Source: Apus apus (Eukaryota > Chordata > Aves > Apodiformes > Apodidae). From it: a stretch of DNA of 64,000 nucleotides. The stretch lies in contig NC_067282.1 in assembly GCF_020740795.1 (NCBI RefSeq), positions 42,995,290 through 43,059,289 of the forward strand. The letters run 5' to 3'. This document shows, one piece after another, positions 9,101 to 23,400 of this stretch. A program made the translations under genes and the position numbers. Under the pieces are notes generated by a model. The model saw nothing but the letters and a program-made list of their open reading frames with translations, did not search any database and had not been told where the DNA came from. Position 1 is the first letter of the stretch, and every line of letters begins with the position of its first letter.

Positions 9101-12100
9101 GGCACCAGTGCTCATGTCTGGGAAGAGGCAGTGATGGCAGAGTTGGCCTTTTGGTGGCAGCTCCCCATTGAGTTGCAGCTGAGCTAGTGGAGACACCTGA
9201 ATTTAGACATGCCATCTCTGTCCCTGGAGGCTTCTCGAGTCACCTCCTTGTGCTCGATGCCTGGCTCTCTTCCTTATATGACTTGGGAGCTGTTTGTTTT
9301 GTGCCTGGGGTTGAGGTATAAGCTAGACACCTGAATTAGGGAGACTGGCTTCCAGCCATAAATAACTTTAGGATGAATTTCATAAGGTTTATAAGTACAA
9401 CTGGAGCTGTTTTAAATAGAAACTCTGCCAGGAGTTTCTGGGCTAAAGCATTTGAAAGTATTTGATATGCTTATACACTGATTTCTGCTATGGCAGAAAC
9501 AGCCTTTGTGTCTTGTTGGGGTTTTCGTTTGATGGGAGATGGTCCTTCAGAGGTTTTTGGCCACCTGGCCCAGCAGTTCTGCAGTGATCATCACTTCTGC
9601 TTCAGGGGTGCAATCTAATCCCAGATCTCATCTCCAATGTTACTTGCAAATTCTTTCCTGGAAATGCTTTATTGGCTCTTCTATTTCTTATTTATTTTTT
9701 ATTTGTCTTTCAGGAAAGAATTTGAAAAATCTAGCTTGTGGAGTTTGATCTGAGAGTTTCTTCATGGTCAAATGACCATGTCAACTAGTGAATCACAATG
9801 TGATAAGGAAAGGAAGCAAATGAAGCCAGATGTCAAAGTGGCTGTGGAGAAGATGAAGAAAAATTAAGTTCTAGGCTTGGCACTATAGGAGTGGTTGGTT
9901 TTGTGTGTTGAGGGTTTTTTTGTTTGTTTGGTCGGTTGTTTTTTGTTTGTTTGTTTTTTTGTAGCAACAGCTGTTGTGCTGACTTGAAATGCTTCTTCAA
10001 ATACTATTTCAGGTTAGGTGAAGCTGGGGACAAATGCACTACTGCATGTCCACATTAGGAAAAAAACATCTCTTTTCTTCCTTGTCTGCTCTTTGCCTAA
10101 ATGCTGCACTGACAAAATGTACCTTTTTGATGCACCTGAAAATGTAATCCTGAGCAAAAATGGGCCAGGCACTTGATTGCAGATTCTTTTGCCTATAGAA
10201 AAGTGTTGTAGCAAAGTGATATAGATTGTCTTAACTAACTAACAAGGTCTCATCTTTGTATATTTTTTGAAAAATGCTAGGTGGGCATCCTCTTTGCAAG
10301 TCCTCACCATTCAGTAAAAAGATTGTATGGAATTGCTCTTCTTTGGGCTGCATGAAAATGGAGTGAGGAGGATGGTGTGAGCTCCAGGTACAGATGGATA
10401 TCTTTCACAGACATTTGCCTGGTGTTATGAAGGTTAAAAAAAAACCACCCTGATATAATAAACATCAACTCAATGATTATTCAGGAAGGTATTGCTTCAC
10501 AGCTACGAGTCTTGTGTGTCAAATATTTTCAAAGACAAGTCTCCATTAAAATGCGCAGACTGGGTTGCTCACTAATGACCTGGCTTTCATGCGTCTGATA
10601 ACATCCAAAAGTCCTCTGTGACGTTAGGGTAGGTCTTGCAGACACAGGCTGTAATCTCATTTGAGAGCATCGTTAAAGACTCCAGGAAGTTCTGCATGTC
10701 AAGTGTCAGCGGATGGGGTTGGGAGCTGTTTGCAGTGGAGGAATGACAGAGGAGAGAGGCTTGGGAAGAGAAGAGGAAGAATGTGCTCCGAAGGCTGTTT
10801 GTAAATAACTACTTTTTCTTCTTACTGAAGTGAATTTATGTTGTGAGTATTTAAATTATTAACATTTATAGATTATAGTGGCTTTTTATGTCTATTTTTT
10901 TTTGCATTTGTTTTGCATTTTTCTCATTTAAAGGACTGGGCGAATACAGTCTCAGACTGTTCTAAATTTCTGAATGTGTTACATTACTTTCAATTTTTTC
11001 ACTTACATATTTGTAAAATTGGTATCTCATCTACTATTTTACCATGGGGCATGGAAACTTACTGTTAGGCCTGGCTCATAAGTGCATGCATGTGTGTGTC
11101 TGTGTGGGTACTTAAAGTTCCTTTTTTTGTTTTCTTCCCTTTCTTACCTCTCCAGCTAGGAATTTCTAAATTTTTTTATTATATTTTTTTAATGAGGCAA
11201 CGAAAATCTTGTGGCATTCCATTTTTCAGTGGACTCTTTGATCTGTCCTTGTGAAAACTGTCTTAAAAATTACAGTAAAAAATGTGAATGCTCTTTTCCT
11301 ATATTTGTTTGGATATACCATAGTTAAGGATAACCCTAATAAATCATGTCTGGTTCTCAGTATAATGGCTAATTTTGTCAGAACATGCAATACTTAACAT
11401 GCACATCTCAGTGACAAGATTTGGTCTTTACTTGAGGGCAAGTCACTTGCAAGAACTGTATCTGCTGGTCATGGTAACAACATGTAAGGTCAAAGCAGTG
11501 TTTTCCAGTGTGTAAGCAGATGTGGTTGGGAGGCTGGCAGTAATTTGGTTTCCTGTGTCTGGTGCGGAGATGGGTTAGATGTGATCCAGCCGTGCAGATT
11601 TCCAGCAGTGACTCATCTGATTGTTTTCTCTTTCCTCTGATCAGCCGAGGGGGTAAGATAGAGGAGGGTGTCTCACATCTTTAGAAGACATCTCTAATGT
11701 CACGCTAACTTTTGGATATGGGCGAACGAAGTATGGGAAGGATATTGGTGTGCCACAGCGGTTTTTAAAGGTATGCCAGCCTTCCTCAGATCGGTTGTTT
11801 TGTTGTTTTGTTTTTTTTTTTTCCTTAGAGTGTTATCCCTAACCCAGCTGCAGTGTGGCTGTAGCTCAGCCATGTTTTGTCTTTGTTCTTGTGCTATTGC
11901 ACAGTCTGGGAATGGATCAACCTGATGCAGGCTCAGTTTAACAGACATTGCTCCTGGAGGGAGGATATGGAGAAGGGAACTGGATCTCTGGTTCCTTTTT
12001 ATCCCAACCTCGTCATGTGCTTCTCCACTCGAGTAAAGAAGCAAATGTGTCTTCATTTCTTCCTGAGGCAGTGGATGTACATTCCCCTTTGGGAAAGAGC

Positions 12101-14974
12101 ATTTAAAGACTGCTAGTGGAGGTAGATGTGACATACACCGATTTTATCTATTTTAGTTGTTTTTTTGTTGTTGTGGTTAGTTTGTTTGGTTTGGTTTGCT
12201 TTTTTTCATCTACCAGTGCATATCATGTTGCTTAGATGGCACATAGTGCTTTTTATTTTTGACAGATACAGTTCAAGACATTAAAGTGTTTTGGCTGTGT
12301 CTACCTGTCTGATGTAGGCTGGGGATTGGAAGCAGTGTGGCTGCTATCGCACAGAAATCCATGCAAACCATTTTAGGGCTAGCAAGAATGCCCACGTATT
12401 CTACAGCATTATGTGACATAAATGTCCTTTGAGATTAGGATGCTACAAGTTAATTGCAGACAGACAAAGCTCATCAGTTTTTTAATCTAACGGGCAAAGA
12501 TTCTGCTCACCTTTCTGTTTGTGGGAGAAGATTTGAAGTATGAAACTTGCTTCTATGAAACTTCTTTCGTCTGTCAGGAAGACTCTTTCCCAGAGTACTA
12601 ATAACACATAGGTTCCTCAATTATTGTAAAAGCATATTAAAATTCATCTTTCTGAGAGCTTGTTAGTCTTAGTTAGAGTCTTAGGCAAGATCCTTACCAT
12701 GAGAAGTGTCTGTTGGAGAAGCTTCTCTTGAGAAGCTTTAGAAAACCTCTTATGTTTAGAGGTAGGTATGTGGATTTCATATGCCCCTTTCTTGCCTGTA
12801 TTAGATGTGTAATACCGTGATATAAGAATTTATGTCTCTGTGTAGGTGTTAGCATTATATATCCTCTCCCTTCTACTTCTAAAATATTTTTAATCCCGTG
12901 ATTCAGAAGGGAAATAGGTAAAAAGAGGGAGATACAGATAAAAATCCAACCTGTGGTTAGAACCAGTCCGATGGGCAGCATGTTAGATTGAGGATCTTAA
13001 CATACCATAAGGAAGGTGCCAGGGGACTGAATGTTATTGTAACACTAGCAGTCAGGTGCCCAATATCATTGCACATGTGGAGGTGTCACATTCCTCAGCT
13101 TAGAGAAGGTTTGGCCATCTTAACTTCCTTAAGCAGCTCCTGTTTGCTGGTCCAGTTCATGAGATCACCCCTTATTTTAGCATAGTTTTTGTAACTGTGA
13201 TATTCTGTGGTTTTCTGCCAAGAAAATCTGGTTTTCATCTTGAATTCTAAGCTGCGGTTTTTGCTGAGAAGCAAGCATGAGCAGTCTTCAGTATGAACAA
13301 AAAGTTTGATTGTTTCCTGGATATAAGTGCCAGGACACTTTCTACTTTACACTGAATTTGACCAGGATCTGTTGCAGCAACTCCCAGTGGTCATTAAAAC
13401 ATCACTTTGCTGCTGATAGTTCATTTCTACATAGAATTAAGCTGACATGTTTTGGAATATTTACACAGTGCACATCTCTCTATTAAACTTTTGGCATAAT
13501 TAGGCTACAGCACTGTCAAGAAATACATGGTTTTGGTTAAACACCACAATGAAGTGAAGTCATTAATGGCCGCTGGAACATCGTATAAGCACTGCTAAAT
13601 CATAGCTGTCAGGCTGGAGTTGTGAAAAAACTACTCAGCAGCTGCTAGTTGCAGGGGGAGAGTTCTCCAGCAGTCAGAAAATTGGTATAATGCTATTTTA
13701 GACCACAAAGGGCCTTACTTCTATTTATACATAGTGTCAACAAGTGCTTGTTGATGGTGCTCCTTGCAGATAGCAGTTGCTACAGTCTCAGCTGATGGGG
13801 GAACTCCTGCACAGAGCAAACAAGCACCTCATGTTCTCTTTCTGCATAGATTAATTACTCTAACCAAGTTACTCACATATATGCAGTCTGGAAGTATGAG
13901 AGGTCTTTGATCTTTAAAACTTAATGTTTGAAAATGTAAATGATGCACTTCTTTGATCTGCTTCTTAAATTAAATGTTAATGGTGAAAATTACATTGGGC
14001 AGCTTTCCACTTGAAGACTTGTACTTTTCATTTCACACTACGTTAATTTTAAGCCATATGTCAGTGCTGGTTTTCCATCAGTGAATTATGGCAAGGGGGA
14101 GATCCTTATGTTTCTACATGGCCTAATAATCAGCAGTGTGTGTATTTAGAGATTAGACCTTAACATGCAATTCTTCTAATGCTAACTCCACAGATCATCA
14201 GTTTTGCCTGTCTGCCTGTATGTTCATGGCTGGGGGAATAGGAATCGTTAGGGCTGAGCAGGAGAAAGTGAAAACAGTTTGAGCTTTATGTGCCCAGGGT
14301 GGGATTTGTTCACTTCAGTTGTCAGGAAACCCTTGGGCACGTGTTCCACTGGAGTCTGGTGCTGTGTCCTCCTAAACATCTGCTGATAGCAAAGTAGCAG
14401 AAACTTAATTTGGGTTCTTCTGTGCTACTGGACTATTTGCTATTGCCTTTTCAAGTTAGTGTCATCTTCTAATCAAAAACCTACTGGGTAATTCAGGGTC
14501 CCTAAAGTACTGATGAAGCTCATGCAAAATTCAGTCTTTTCCTTACATCAGCTTTCTAGTATGCTGTGGATTTGTCTATCTTATTTACCATAAATGATGA
14601 TAAAAACCTCTCTGCCTTTTGTCCTGTTTTCTTATAAAAGGGTCCTTTGAAGTCTGAGGGCCACATCAAACTGCCAACTACTAACTCACAAGGTTATTCA
14701 GAATCTTATCCATGTGTAATAGGTTCTTTTAAGCTCCTGTTGGTTTAAAGCCAACTAAAAATCAGCTGCTAAACTGAGATCAAGTTGTTAATTACCCCCT
14801 TAGTAAAATCACTTTGTGTGCTTTTCAATTATTAGTATTTGTTTAGCTACGCAGAGACTAAATTTGTGGGGGAGAAGGTTCAAGGTGATTAGTACTGTAA
14901 GTCTGCCACAACTTCAAGATAATACTCAGGGCTGGAGGAGGTTTTGTGGGTTTTTTCAGTTGGGGTTTTTTGCC

Positions 14975-14999
14975 TTTTTTTTTTTTTTTTTTTTTTTTT
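14975..14999 (+). repeat. Poly-T tract (about 25 T)
   Basis: This is an uninterrupted T run ending at an A, preceded by T/G-rich sequence. It could be a simple repeat or the antisense tail of an old A-tailed insertion, but no body was recognised downstream. Confidence 0.9.
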
Positions 15000-17270
15000 A
15001 GAAGCAGGTAAATATTCTTTGTTCCAGATAAGAAAAAGAAACAACAACCAACCAGACTCAGTCTGTGAAGTGGGGTTTTCTGTTTTGAGTATCACCATGT
15101 GGACCTTCTGCCATAACTCATGCTACAGTCCTGAAGTTTGTCTTACTTCTTATCTCCTGTTGATTTACTTTAGAGATGTTTTTATTAAATTCAGCATCAT
15201 GCTGAATTACCATAGTTTTGCTAAATTCCATTTGTCTGTTTGCAGGTGGATCTGAGTAATTTGCATAGGATGTTAAACAATCTGATTGCTTTAGTGGCAC
15301 TCATTGGAGTTAGGAAATTTCCCAGATGAGGTGAACATGAGCACCTTCAATCAGAGCTGCTACAGCAGGTTGCCTAGGTATTTGAACTTCTTTTTTTTAA
15401 GCACAAAAGAAAGAGAAAAGAGATTTGCAACTGGGAATAAAAACAGTTGGCAGGGAAAAGAAACTTGAAATACCATTTCTGAGGTTATGGAAATGATCTA
15501 GCTTGGGTTTCAGAACTTCAATGTGATACCTTCCTCATTAAAATTTCTTTTAGGTGGGTAAGGACTTACAAAACTTCTGGGTAACTGTTACAAAAAAATA
15601 AATAAGCCATTTCAGATATTTTTTTCCTTGTTTTAGAAGATATAAGAATTGAATGCTTTAATTTAATTTCTCTTTTTCAAATTGTGGAGAATTCTAGATT
15701 ATCCTTTCTCAAAACTTCTCTTCCCCAGTATGCTCCTTTGGCTTCTGCATCCTGCTGAATAAGGATGCAGAATAATTGCAGAAACTAATTTTCATATACA
15801 CATGAATTATCTGACTGAAGTGTTTGGATTGGGGGCAGTGGGGACCACAGGAGCCCTCTGTCCTCTCCACCAGTGAGGACAGATACCCCCACCAGAGAGG
15901 GGCTGGCCAGCGGGGGATTGTGCAGTGGGACTGTTCACTACTACTTCTGAATCTTCAGCCCCTCTTGTTACCTGAGTCTCAGAGTTGGGTCAATGTGGCC
16001 ACTGCTTATTTTTTCTCTTCGTCTTGAAACCAAATATGAAGGTTCTATGGCTCAATGTGGGGGTTGGTTAAACAGTGAAGTACTAGTTTAAAGCTGGTAC
16101 TTCAAAATATCAGGTGATGCTGAACTTTTTTTTTTAATTGTTCCTTCATAGTGATTAAATTTATTTAGAGTCAAGTTAGAGCAAGTCATTAATTACAGTA
16201 GGGAATTTTTGAAGTCCAGATTTTTTTTTTTCTCAAACTTGAAGAACTTGAAACAAGTGTATTCCATAGGTGCCTAAGAGCAGGTAACTTGTATTTCCTG
16301 GTGAGTGATGTTGCCAATTTTGAACCTCTCTCCCTGCTCCTTTAAGGCTAGCCCAGAACTAAATAAAATAGAAGGCCTTAAGCTTCAGACCGGAGCTCTG
16401 ACTTTGAAAGAATTGTTTGTGATGAAAAAAGAAGTGGTAGGTGTGTTCTGTTTCATGGATCTAAAAAACAAACAAGCACAAAGTAGTGTCTACTGCTCCA
16501 TTCAACGCGGTTTGCTGTTGGGAGAGCTCCTCTCCTAGAGCCAAAATGTTATAATCTTTCTAGAGCTCCCCACTTTTCCCTGTATAGTTTTGTTTTTAGC
16601 TGTGTTTGCAGAGTCTTGTGACCTCTTGAGAGTTTAAGGCTTTTCCAGACACCAGAGCCACAGGGCTGCCTCCTGTAACCCTTTGTACAGCCCTCTGTGG
16701 TGGAGCATGACAGCCAAATACTTGTTATTTCCTATAAAACTCAACAGGAACAGTAAACTGATGGTATAAGTCTCTTCCCTCTTTAAGGTGTGAGGTTGCC
16801 ATTAAATTCAGGAATCTCCTGTAATGAAAAAAAAAAAAGTAAATTTAAATAGCATTGAGCTTAATCATATACTTCTTTCCTTCCTCCTCTATTGACACAA
16901 AAGGAAAAGGGTTGACAGTGATGTCTCAAGCTAAAGTTGCTCCTCAGGGGCTTCATTACTAGCAGAAATGTAGGTACTTGTTTGAGATCTTGGGAAACTG
17001 AAAGGGCCAGGCTTAAAACAAAATAAAAAAATGTTGTCTTCCTGGTGATAAATAATATATGAGGGTTCATATTAGATTTTATGATAAGTAGCATATGCTG
17101 TGTTTTGGCATCAGAACTTGAAATTCTGTTTAAATTAAATGCTAGTAGTCAGATGAAATGGGCTTAGACAGACTTGACTTTGTTTTGGTGCTCTAGAGCT
17201 AATCATTTACAAATTGCAGAGCTAAGGGGCGCAAATTAATGACATTCCAACATCTTAAAATAGCCCTCAC

Positions 17271-17440
17271 TGTGTCGTACTGAAAAAAAATGTGTGTTCT
17301 GTGTTCAGATGCTGTGTATTTCACAAATATTTCATTTGTATGAAAAAAAGAGAATCAAGACACAGAAAAGAGTTGATGTTTTGTGAAATCACTTTCTGTT
17401 CATCTGAACACTGCTGGGAGTTTTTCGAGTAGCACAACAT
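17271..17440. repeat. Imperfect inverted repeat, possible MITE remnant
   Basis: GTGTTCAGATG (17301-17311) is matched by its exact reverse complement at 17401-17411. ATTTCACAAA (17318-17327) is matched by the reverse complement at 17380-17389. Farther out, TACTGAAAAA (17278-17287) pairs with TTTTTCGAGTA (17421-17431) with one inserted base, and GTGTCG pairs loosely with GCACAAC. The nested order is symmetric about roughly 17355, so the whole 170 bp can fold as a long hairpin with internal bulges. Old non-autonomous DNA transposons and ancient hairpin-type conserved repeats have this shape. No target-site duplication was identified, and no family is assigned. Confidence 0.55.
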
Positions 17441-20400
17441 TCTTTACAATATTTGCAAAATTGCTTCACAGTAAAAAGCTACAATTTTATTTTTTTTTTG
17501 CCATAGTATTTTTTTTCTTTTTAACAGAAATGTTGCTGTCACAGATTTGCTCATAAAATCATTCATGAGACAGTATAATGTTTATTGCTTAATCCAGTTT
17601 CACTTTGTGCAGTTTTCAGGTTTGATTAAAATAAGTTTCTTCCATTGCAGCATACTGTGATTTCCCAACAATTCAAAAGGTATTTTGCAGGGATTCTCAA
17701 CTTGTCATTGCAGTGTTTATAAAGGCAGTTCCAGAATAAGATGCTTTCAAATTACGCTGAATGCAAGTCTTAGAATTGCTTTATTTTGCTTTTACAAAAA
17801 AAAAAGTTGTGTTGTAGACTTATTCCTGTCTGTATGGAGGAAAAAAACAATCACAAGCTTTTTGGGTTTTTTTTGACATTAATTATAATTTCCTTCTTCA
17901 CAGCCGTTGAAAGATGAACCATTAACTTCGGTTTGCTTTATTGACCAAGATCAGTTCTTTGGTCTCTATTGATAAATCTAATACAAGGACTGACAGTCAC
18001 TCTCCATAGGCATATCTTTTGACAGAGACTCTTATTTGTATTAATTTGGCACATGTTGAAGTGGATTTAGCCTTGACAGAGCTTTGTATGAAAAAAAAAA
18101 TCCCACAACTTGGGAGGGCTGCCTCTGGTCTGCCAGCTTTTGACTTTGATATTTGGGATTTCTTGTCCCAGCCATCATTACAATGAAATGGTTGGTCATC
18201 AAGCCTTAGGGTTGTCTCAGCTGAGTGGGTTTCTGTGACATCTCCCTGAGTTCAGTAATAATGTTGCACAGGTTTTGTGGAAGCAACAATAGAACTGAAG
18301 TTATCCAGACTTGCACCTCCTCCAGTGCTAAGTATGGGCAATGTCAGGAGACCAAAGTGTAGCAAGAAGTCACATCCCTGCTGCCAACTGAGACAGGGTT
18401 GTGCTGGGCTCGCTGGCAGGGGATGAGTCAAACAACAAAAGTAATTGTTCTCATCTTTCCTTCCCCATTTCTCCAATGCAAACGTGAAGAGCAGATCTTT
18501 CTCCATTTTTGTCCTGAGTTTCTTTGGTTCCTTCCTCTGGCAGCAAGGTTGTGTGGGATTTTGTATCTTCTCCCTTGAGGTGGCAAAAACTTGATTTTTA
18601 ATTTTTTTTTCTCCCTAATATGTGTGTCTAAAATAATGCCTTGAGCAGGTGGATTCATGTAGCACCTGTGACCTGTAATGAAGTCCAGACCTGTTTTTAC
18701 TTTGAAAGTTCCCTTTCAAAAAATATGTTTCTGTTATTTTTCTCATGTGGTTTCTGGAGGTTCTTCAAAGCAAATATTCCTGTAGCTGTAGCAATCCTCT
18801 CTGCTGGTACCTGCCTCATTCCCACATAACTCTGTCATTGGAGGTGCCTGGGGAGAGCCCTTTGTCCTTCAGAGCTTGTAGGTCACTTTGTCAGGTCAAC
18901 ACTACCCTCCACCAGAGAAAGGGAAACCAGAATTTAATTCATTTTGTTGTTGTCATCTGAAACAGTCACATCGTCTCTGTGGAGATGTAGAAGGTGCCAA
19001 TGGTGCACAGGCATCCTCAGCACCACCAGCCTGAGTGTCTCCCATCTCTCTGCAGGCATCTCCAATGGTTCCAGAGCAGCAGGCCACTTGTGGAGCAAAG
19101 TTGGACCGCCTAGAGCTTCCCTAGACTATGTAATATTAATAACACTGTGCATAAAGAACTGGCAGTTCCTTCTTTTCCATCCCCAGCAAGTGATGAGCAT
19201 TAACAGGCCATACAGAGGGATTTATTTTGGGAACAGAATTAATTAAACTGCATTAATTGGATGCAACCAGTACTTTAGCCTTTAAATTCTAATAAATCAT
19301 AGTTCCCCATGCAACTTTTGCCATCACATTAGAATTATAGAGTCTGATGTGTGAGTTATATATGATAGTGCAAGTTCCCCTGAAATTGTGTGTCTTCAGA
19401 GATGGTAATTATCCTGATCAGAGTAATTATAATTTCTTAGAGGGGAGCACTTGTGTCTGTCCCCCCACCATGGGTATACAGTTTTTCTTTTTTGTTGATT
19501 TAACAAGGTCAGGTCATAGTAGGCATTTGAATTTCTGACTTAACACTTAGACCACACATCCTAAAATAAACTGATTTACATGTAGACATGTTTTGTGTCT
19601 AGGTTATCATGTGTTTAAAGCCATTGATGTGAAGTACCTCATTTCCAAAACAACACCAAAACTCCCCCTGAAACTCACTTTGTTCTGGTTTATGCCCTAA
19701 ATCCTGCAGATGTGTACATGCTTAACAAAGAAGGGTTTTCTCTTGGTTTGGTATTCAGATGATGAGACTGAATGAGTAATAAGCTCTTTCATGTGGAAAT
19801 TGCATATGTGGCTAGAAGGAGCTCTGAGGTCACGTAGTTCATGACTACTCTCTTGTAAGACTGGATATTCTTAAACCTGTACCATTCCTAGCATATATTT
19901 TTTTTAACCTCTTAAAAACTGGCAAAGTGGTCTATGGTAAATAACTCTTACAATTAATGTTTCTTCCCTAATTCTTCCCTAATTTTCTTTGCTGCAAATT
20001 GTACCAATTCATAAAACTTTTGCTGTGATAAACTTGGAAGTGTTTCCTGTCAGTCTCAGCTCTTCTTTATAATATTTTTTTTTCCCCTTCAGTTAGTCCT
20101 TATACTCCTAAGCCTGTTTTCTGTTTTGTCTCAAAGCACCTACCAAACCAAGAGTAGGACAAAAATTGCACCATTACAAACTGGTGGATAACCACTGAAG
20201 ACAGTGGCACTGCATAGGAGGATGTGGGGGTGACTGACTACAAACTGAGGTCAAGTCTGTTGGGGAAAAAAAAAAAAAAGTTAACACTGTTTTTGAGACA
20301 TACAGGATTATTGTATTTTTGTGTTTGGTTGCCCTGTTTTAAGAACAAGATTTTGTAACTAAGCTCTGCTAATTTTTTTCTTGTTGATCTTTAGACCACT

Positions 20401-23400
20401 GTTCCAATACTGGACCAGAAGACTGAATTCTCATCTCCCCCCGTAGTGCTGATCCAATGTCTTGGTTTGGGTTTATAAATAAAACAGTTGTAGTTCGTTA
20501 CCTAATTCTGCAAAGAATGTGCTAAACAGTCCTGGAATTTGAGATGATTTCTCTTGGGTCCAGTTTAGTACCTTACACAGTTTAGTCTGTGTTGCACTTC
20601 CGAAACCTGCTCTTTGCATGTGTGGTCATCTTCCTACTGCCACATAAAGGCCTTTTAATCTCCTTACCTAGACCGTATTTCCAGTCTGTCTATCTTTAAA
20701 TAACATAGCAAGGCTTTTTGCCAGTTGCATTACTCAAGTCCATCTGTAGCCCACTTACTGCTTTTCTTCTTGTGTATCAGACCAGTTACTTTGCCAAAGC
20801 AGGAAAAAAGCCACATTTATATGTGACTTTTCAGACTAAAGTGTTGTCTCCCAAACAGCTCTGCTTGGTGGAGAGTCAGCAATATTTAATACCCTTCTAG
20901 AGACTAAAGTTGGGGAGATAAGTCTAAATGTTTTTCTAATTCTTATTCTAGTTTCTTTTTGTCATCACAGCTCTAAAGGGGGGGGTGGAGGTGTCTTTAA
21001 TTTTCCAGTCACTGAGACCCTTCCAGCCCTTTAAGTAGAAGATAATTAATTGCTAATGGCTTAGAGCATGTCCTAGAACACAGAAGAACTTTAAGGAAGC
21101 AAGTTCTTCCATGCTTTGCCATCTTCAACACTTTTCTTCTACTCTCAGTAGCTTTTTTTCCCCACTCCCATGCTTCTCTGAAGGATCTGACATGAAGGAT
21201 CTTTAACTGAACATCAGAGCCATCTTGTCGTTAACTCTCTATTCACCTTCATCATACCAAATCCATCCTGGCTTTTTCTTCTAGCATGGCCATAGAATTT
21301 CTTCTACGTTTTGTCTTCAGTTACTTTTTCACTTTAATTTGCCTGACCCTTCTTGATGGTAATAACAAGGTATTCATTACTGTAGTAGCATTTCTGGGGG
21401 CACCTTTCTGGTTTAGTTCCCAGCACATGGTGACTGAGACTGAAGGCAAAAGAAAACATGTGAGGATGGTTATTGGAATGGTGTGTATGTGTGTAAGTTA
21501 AGCTGTCACCTGGACATCTGTACAATGGGATAAAGTGCTGTGCTGAGTTTTAATAACTGACTGGCTTGTAGTTGTGGTTGAAGATCCTTTAAGATTCAGT
21601 GATCTGTTGCATTTCCTGCTTTTACGCCAATAAAGGTGTTATGGCAAACTTCCATATCTTTGTCCCAGCAAAAGCAAAATTTTAAATTATTTTAAAAAAT
21701 AAATAACTTAACTATTTATGCATGAAGGTGAAAAAAAAAAGTTGTTGCATAACAAAAAAGCCCCACATTCATTTTGGTATTGCTGGTAAAGAACAGAGTC
21801 ATTGGTAAAAGACTTTTGTTGGGGTTTTTTGCTTAGTTGTATGGGTTGTGTTTTTGTTTTGGGGGGGGTTGTGGGTTTTTCTGTTTGGTTGGTTTGTTTT
21901 TTTAGAAGAAAATACTGTCAAAGGACTATTTTCTACTTCTGGCTCTAAAAGAGGTAGGCCCTTGGCAAAAGGGTGAACTTGCTGGTTTGAGATTATGGTC
22001 TCTTTCCTAGTTAAACGTGGGGTTAAAAAGAGCAGTTGGTGCTAAAAACACTTGTTGGGCACTGTGTCACTGTCTTTCTATTCCTTAGTCAAAAGTGTTA
22101 GCTGACTGGGAATACAGTCTTAGATTCCTACTGTTTATAAGTATTTGATCAAACACTTTGTCATCTCCCAAGCCATGGGAAATCAGGAAGGCTGGCAGAA
22201 ATAAAGCAAGCTGTAGATGCAGTTTTATTTTGAAATGTCAGGCGTTACGATGGGAAAGGAAGAGCAAATGTTCTTTGAGCATTTGTGGCAAGTACAGTAA
22301 AGGTCCCTGCCTTAATCATCAGGATCAGGGTCTGAGAGGAGACTTCTTATTCAGGAGGGAAAGAGAAGTTCCGAAGCAGTGCATCATGATGGACACTCCC
22401 TTGCTTTTTCTTTTCCCCTCTGAGTCTACCTATAACGTAAAAAGTGGTGTTTTACTGTGTTTAAAGTCTTGCCAACCAATACAGTCATAATTCCTTCAGA
22501 TTTACACTTTCACTGACATTAGTGTGTGGGATACTTAGAATATTACATCTTCACTAACCAGTACTGTCAAAATTCAGTATAGAGTCCTAGACTTTTACAT
22601 AATTAAGAGAGCTTGCTAGTCTACTGTAAAACATTATTGTTGTGAAAATATAGCTTCAAGTGCAAAAACCAAAAGCTAGCTAGAACTAGTTGTTTGAATA
22701 GTTTCAGCTTAGCAATAGTCTATATATTTGTGTGCTCAGTGGTTTTGCTTGCATCTGTCTTAAAAAGCCTAAAACAATGCACTCTCAGAGAATGATGATG
22801 TTGGGACAGGTTGGTAGCATATGCAGAATCTGGATGCTAGAAGAACAGGGTATGCACATTTATGTAATAATCAAATATGCTGCTCATAATAAAGGACATG
22901 ATCATAGGAACTTTGGGGTGGGGGAGAGTTAGAAAGGCTTGGACACTATTTTTCTGCTTCACAGTGTAAAATAAGTGATTTTCCTGTTAGTTCTTTACCG
23001 CAGCTGATTGCAGATATTGAAAATGCTTGTTCAGCTGAAGACACTGTTTTAAAGAAAAACTGATTGTCAAAATAAATTCCACTTTATAACAGCAGAGGTC
23101 AGAATACGTCAGGACATATGCAAGATCAGTTTTGCAGTGACACTCAGATTCTGTGTGAATTCACACCCAATATCATTGTGGGCTCCTGAATTGAGGCACT
23201 AGTCTTGGAGAACACTGGATGGCAGAAGATCTATGAGTGTTTAATAGTGTATTTATGGTTACATATCTTAATTAAAAAGGCACTGCATAGATTTAACACT
23301 TTAGAATTAACATAAGTTAGCCTTGTATATCCAGAAAAAGCTGGACACGTTTTTGCGTCTTATTATATATCACAAACAAAGAAATATTTAGGCAAGCATA

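Noticed and set aside
9763..9780. 8-bp stem hairpin CATGGTCA-AA-TGACCATG, and similar short palindromes at 12716 and 23153
   Set aside because: Short perfect palindromes are expected by chance over 64 kb, and no miRNA-like longer stem surrounds them.
11433..11460. GCAAGTCACTT resembling a MIR/CORE-SINE tail
   Set aside because: Only a short match, with no flanking similarity that would support a SINE call. A similar weak match near 29462 was dropped for the same reason.
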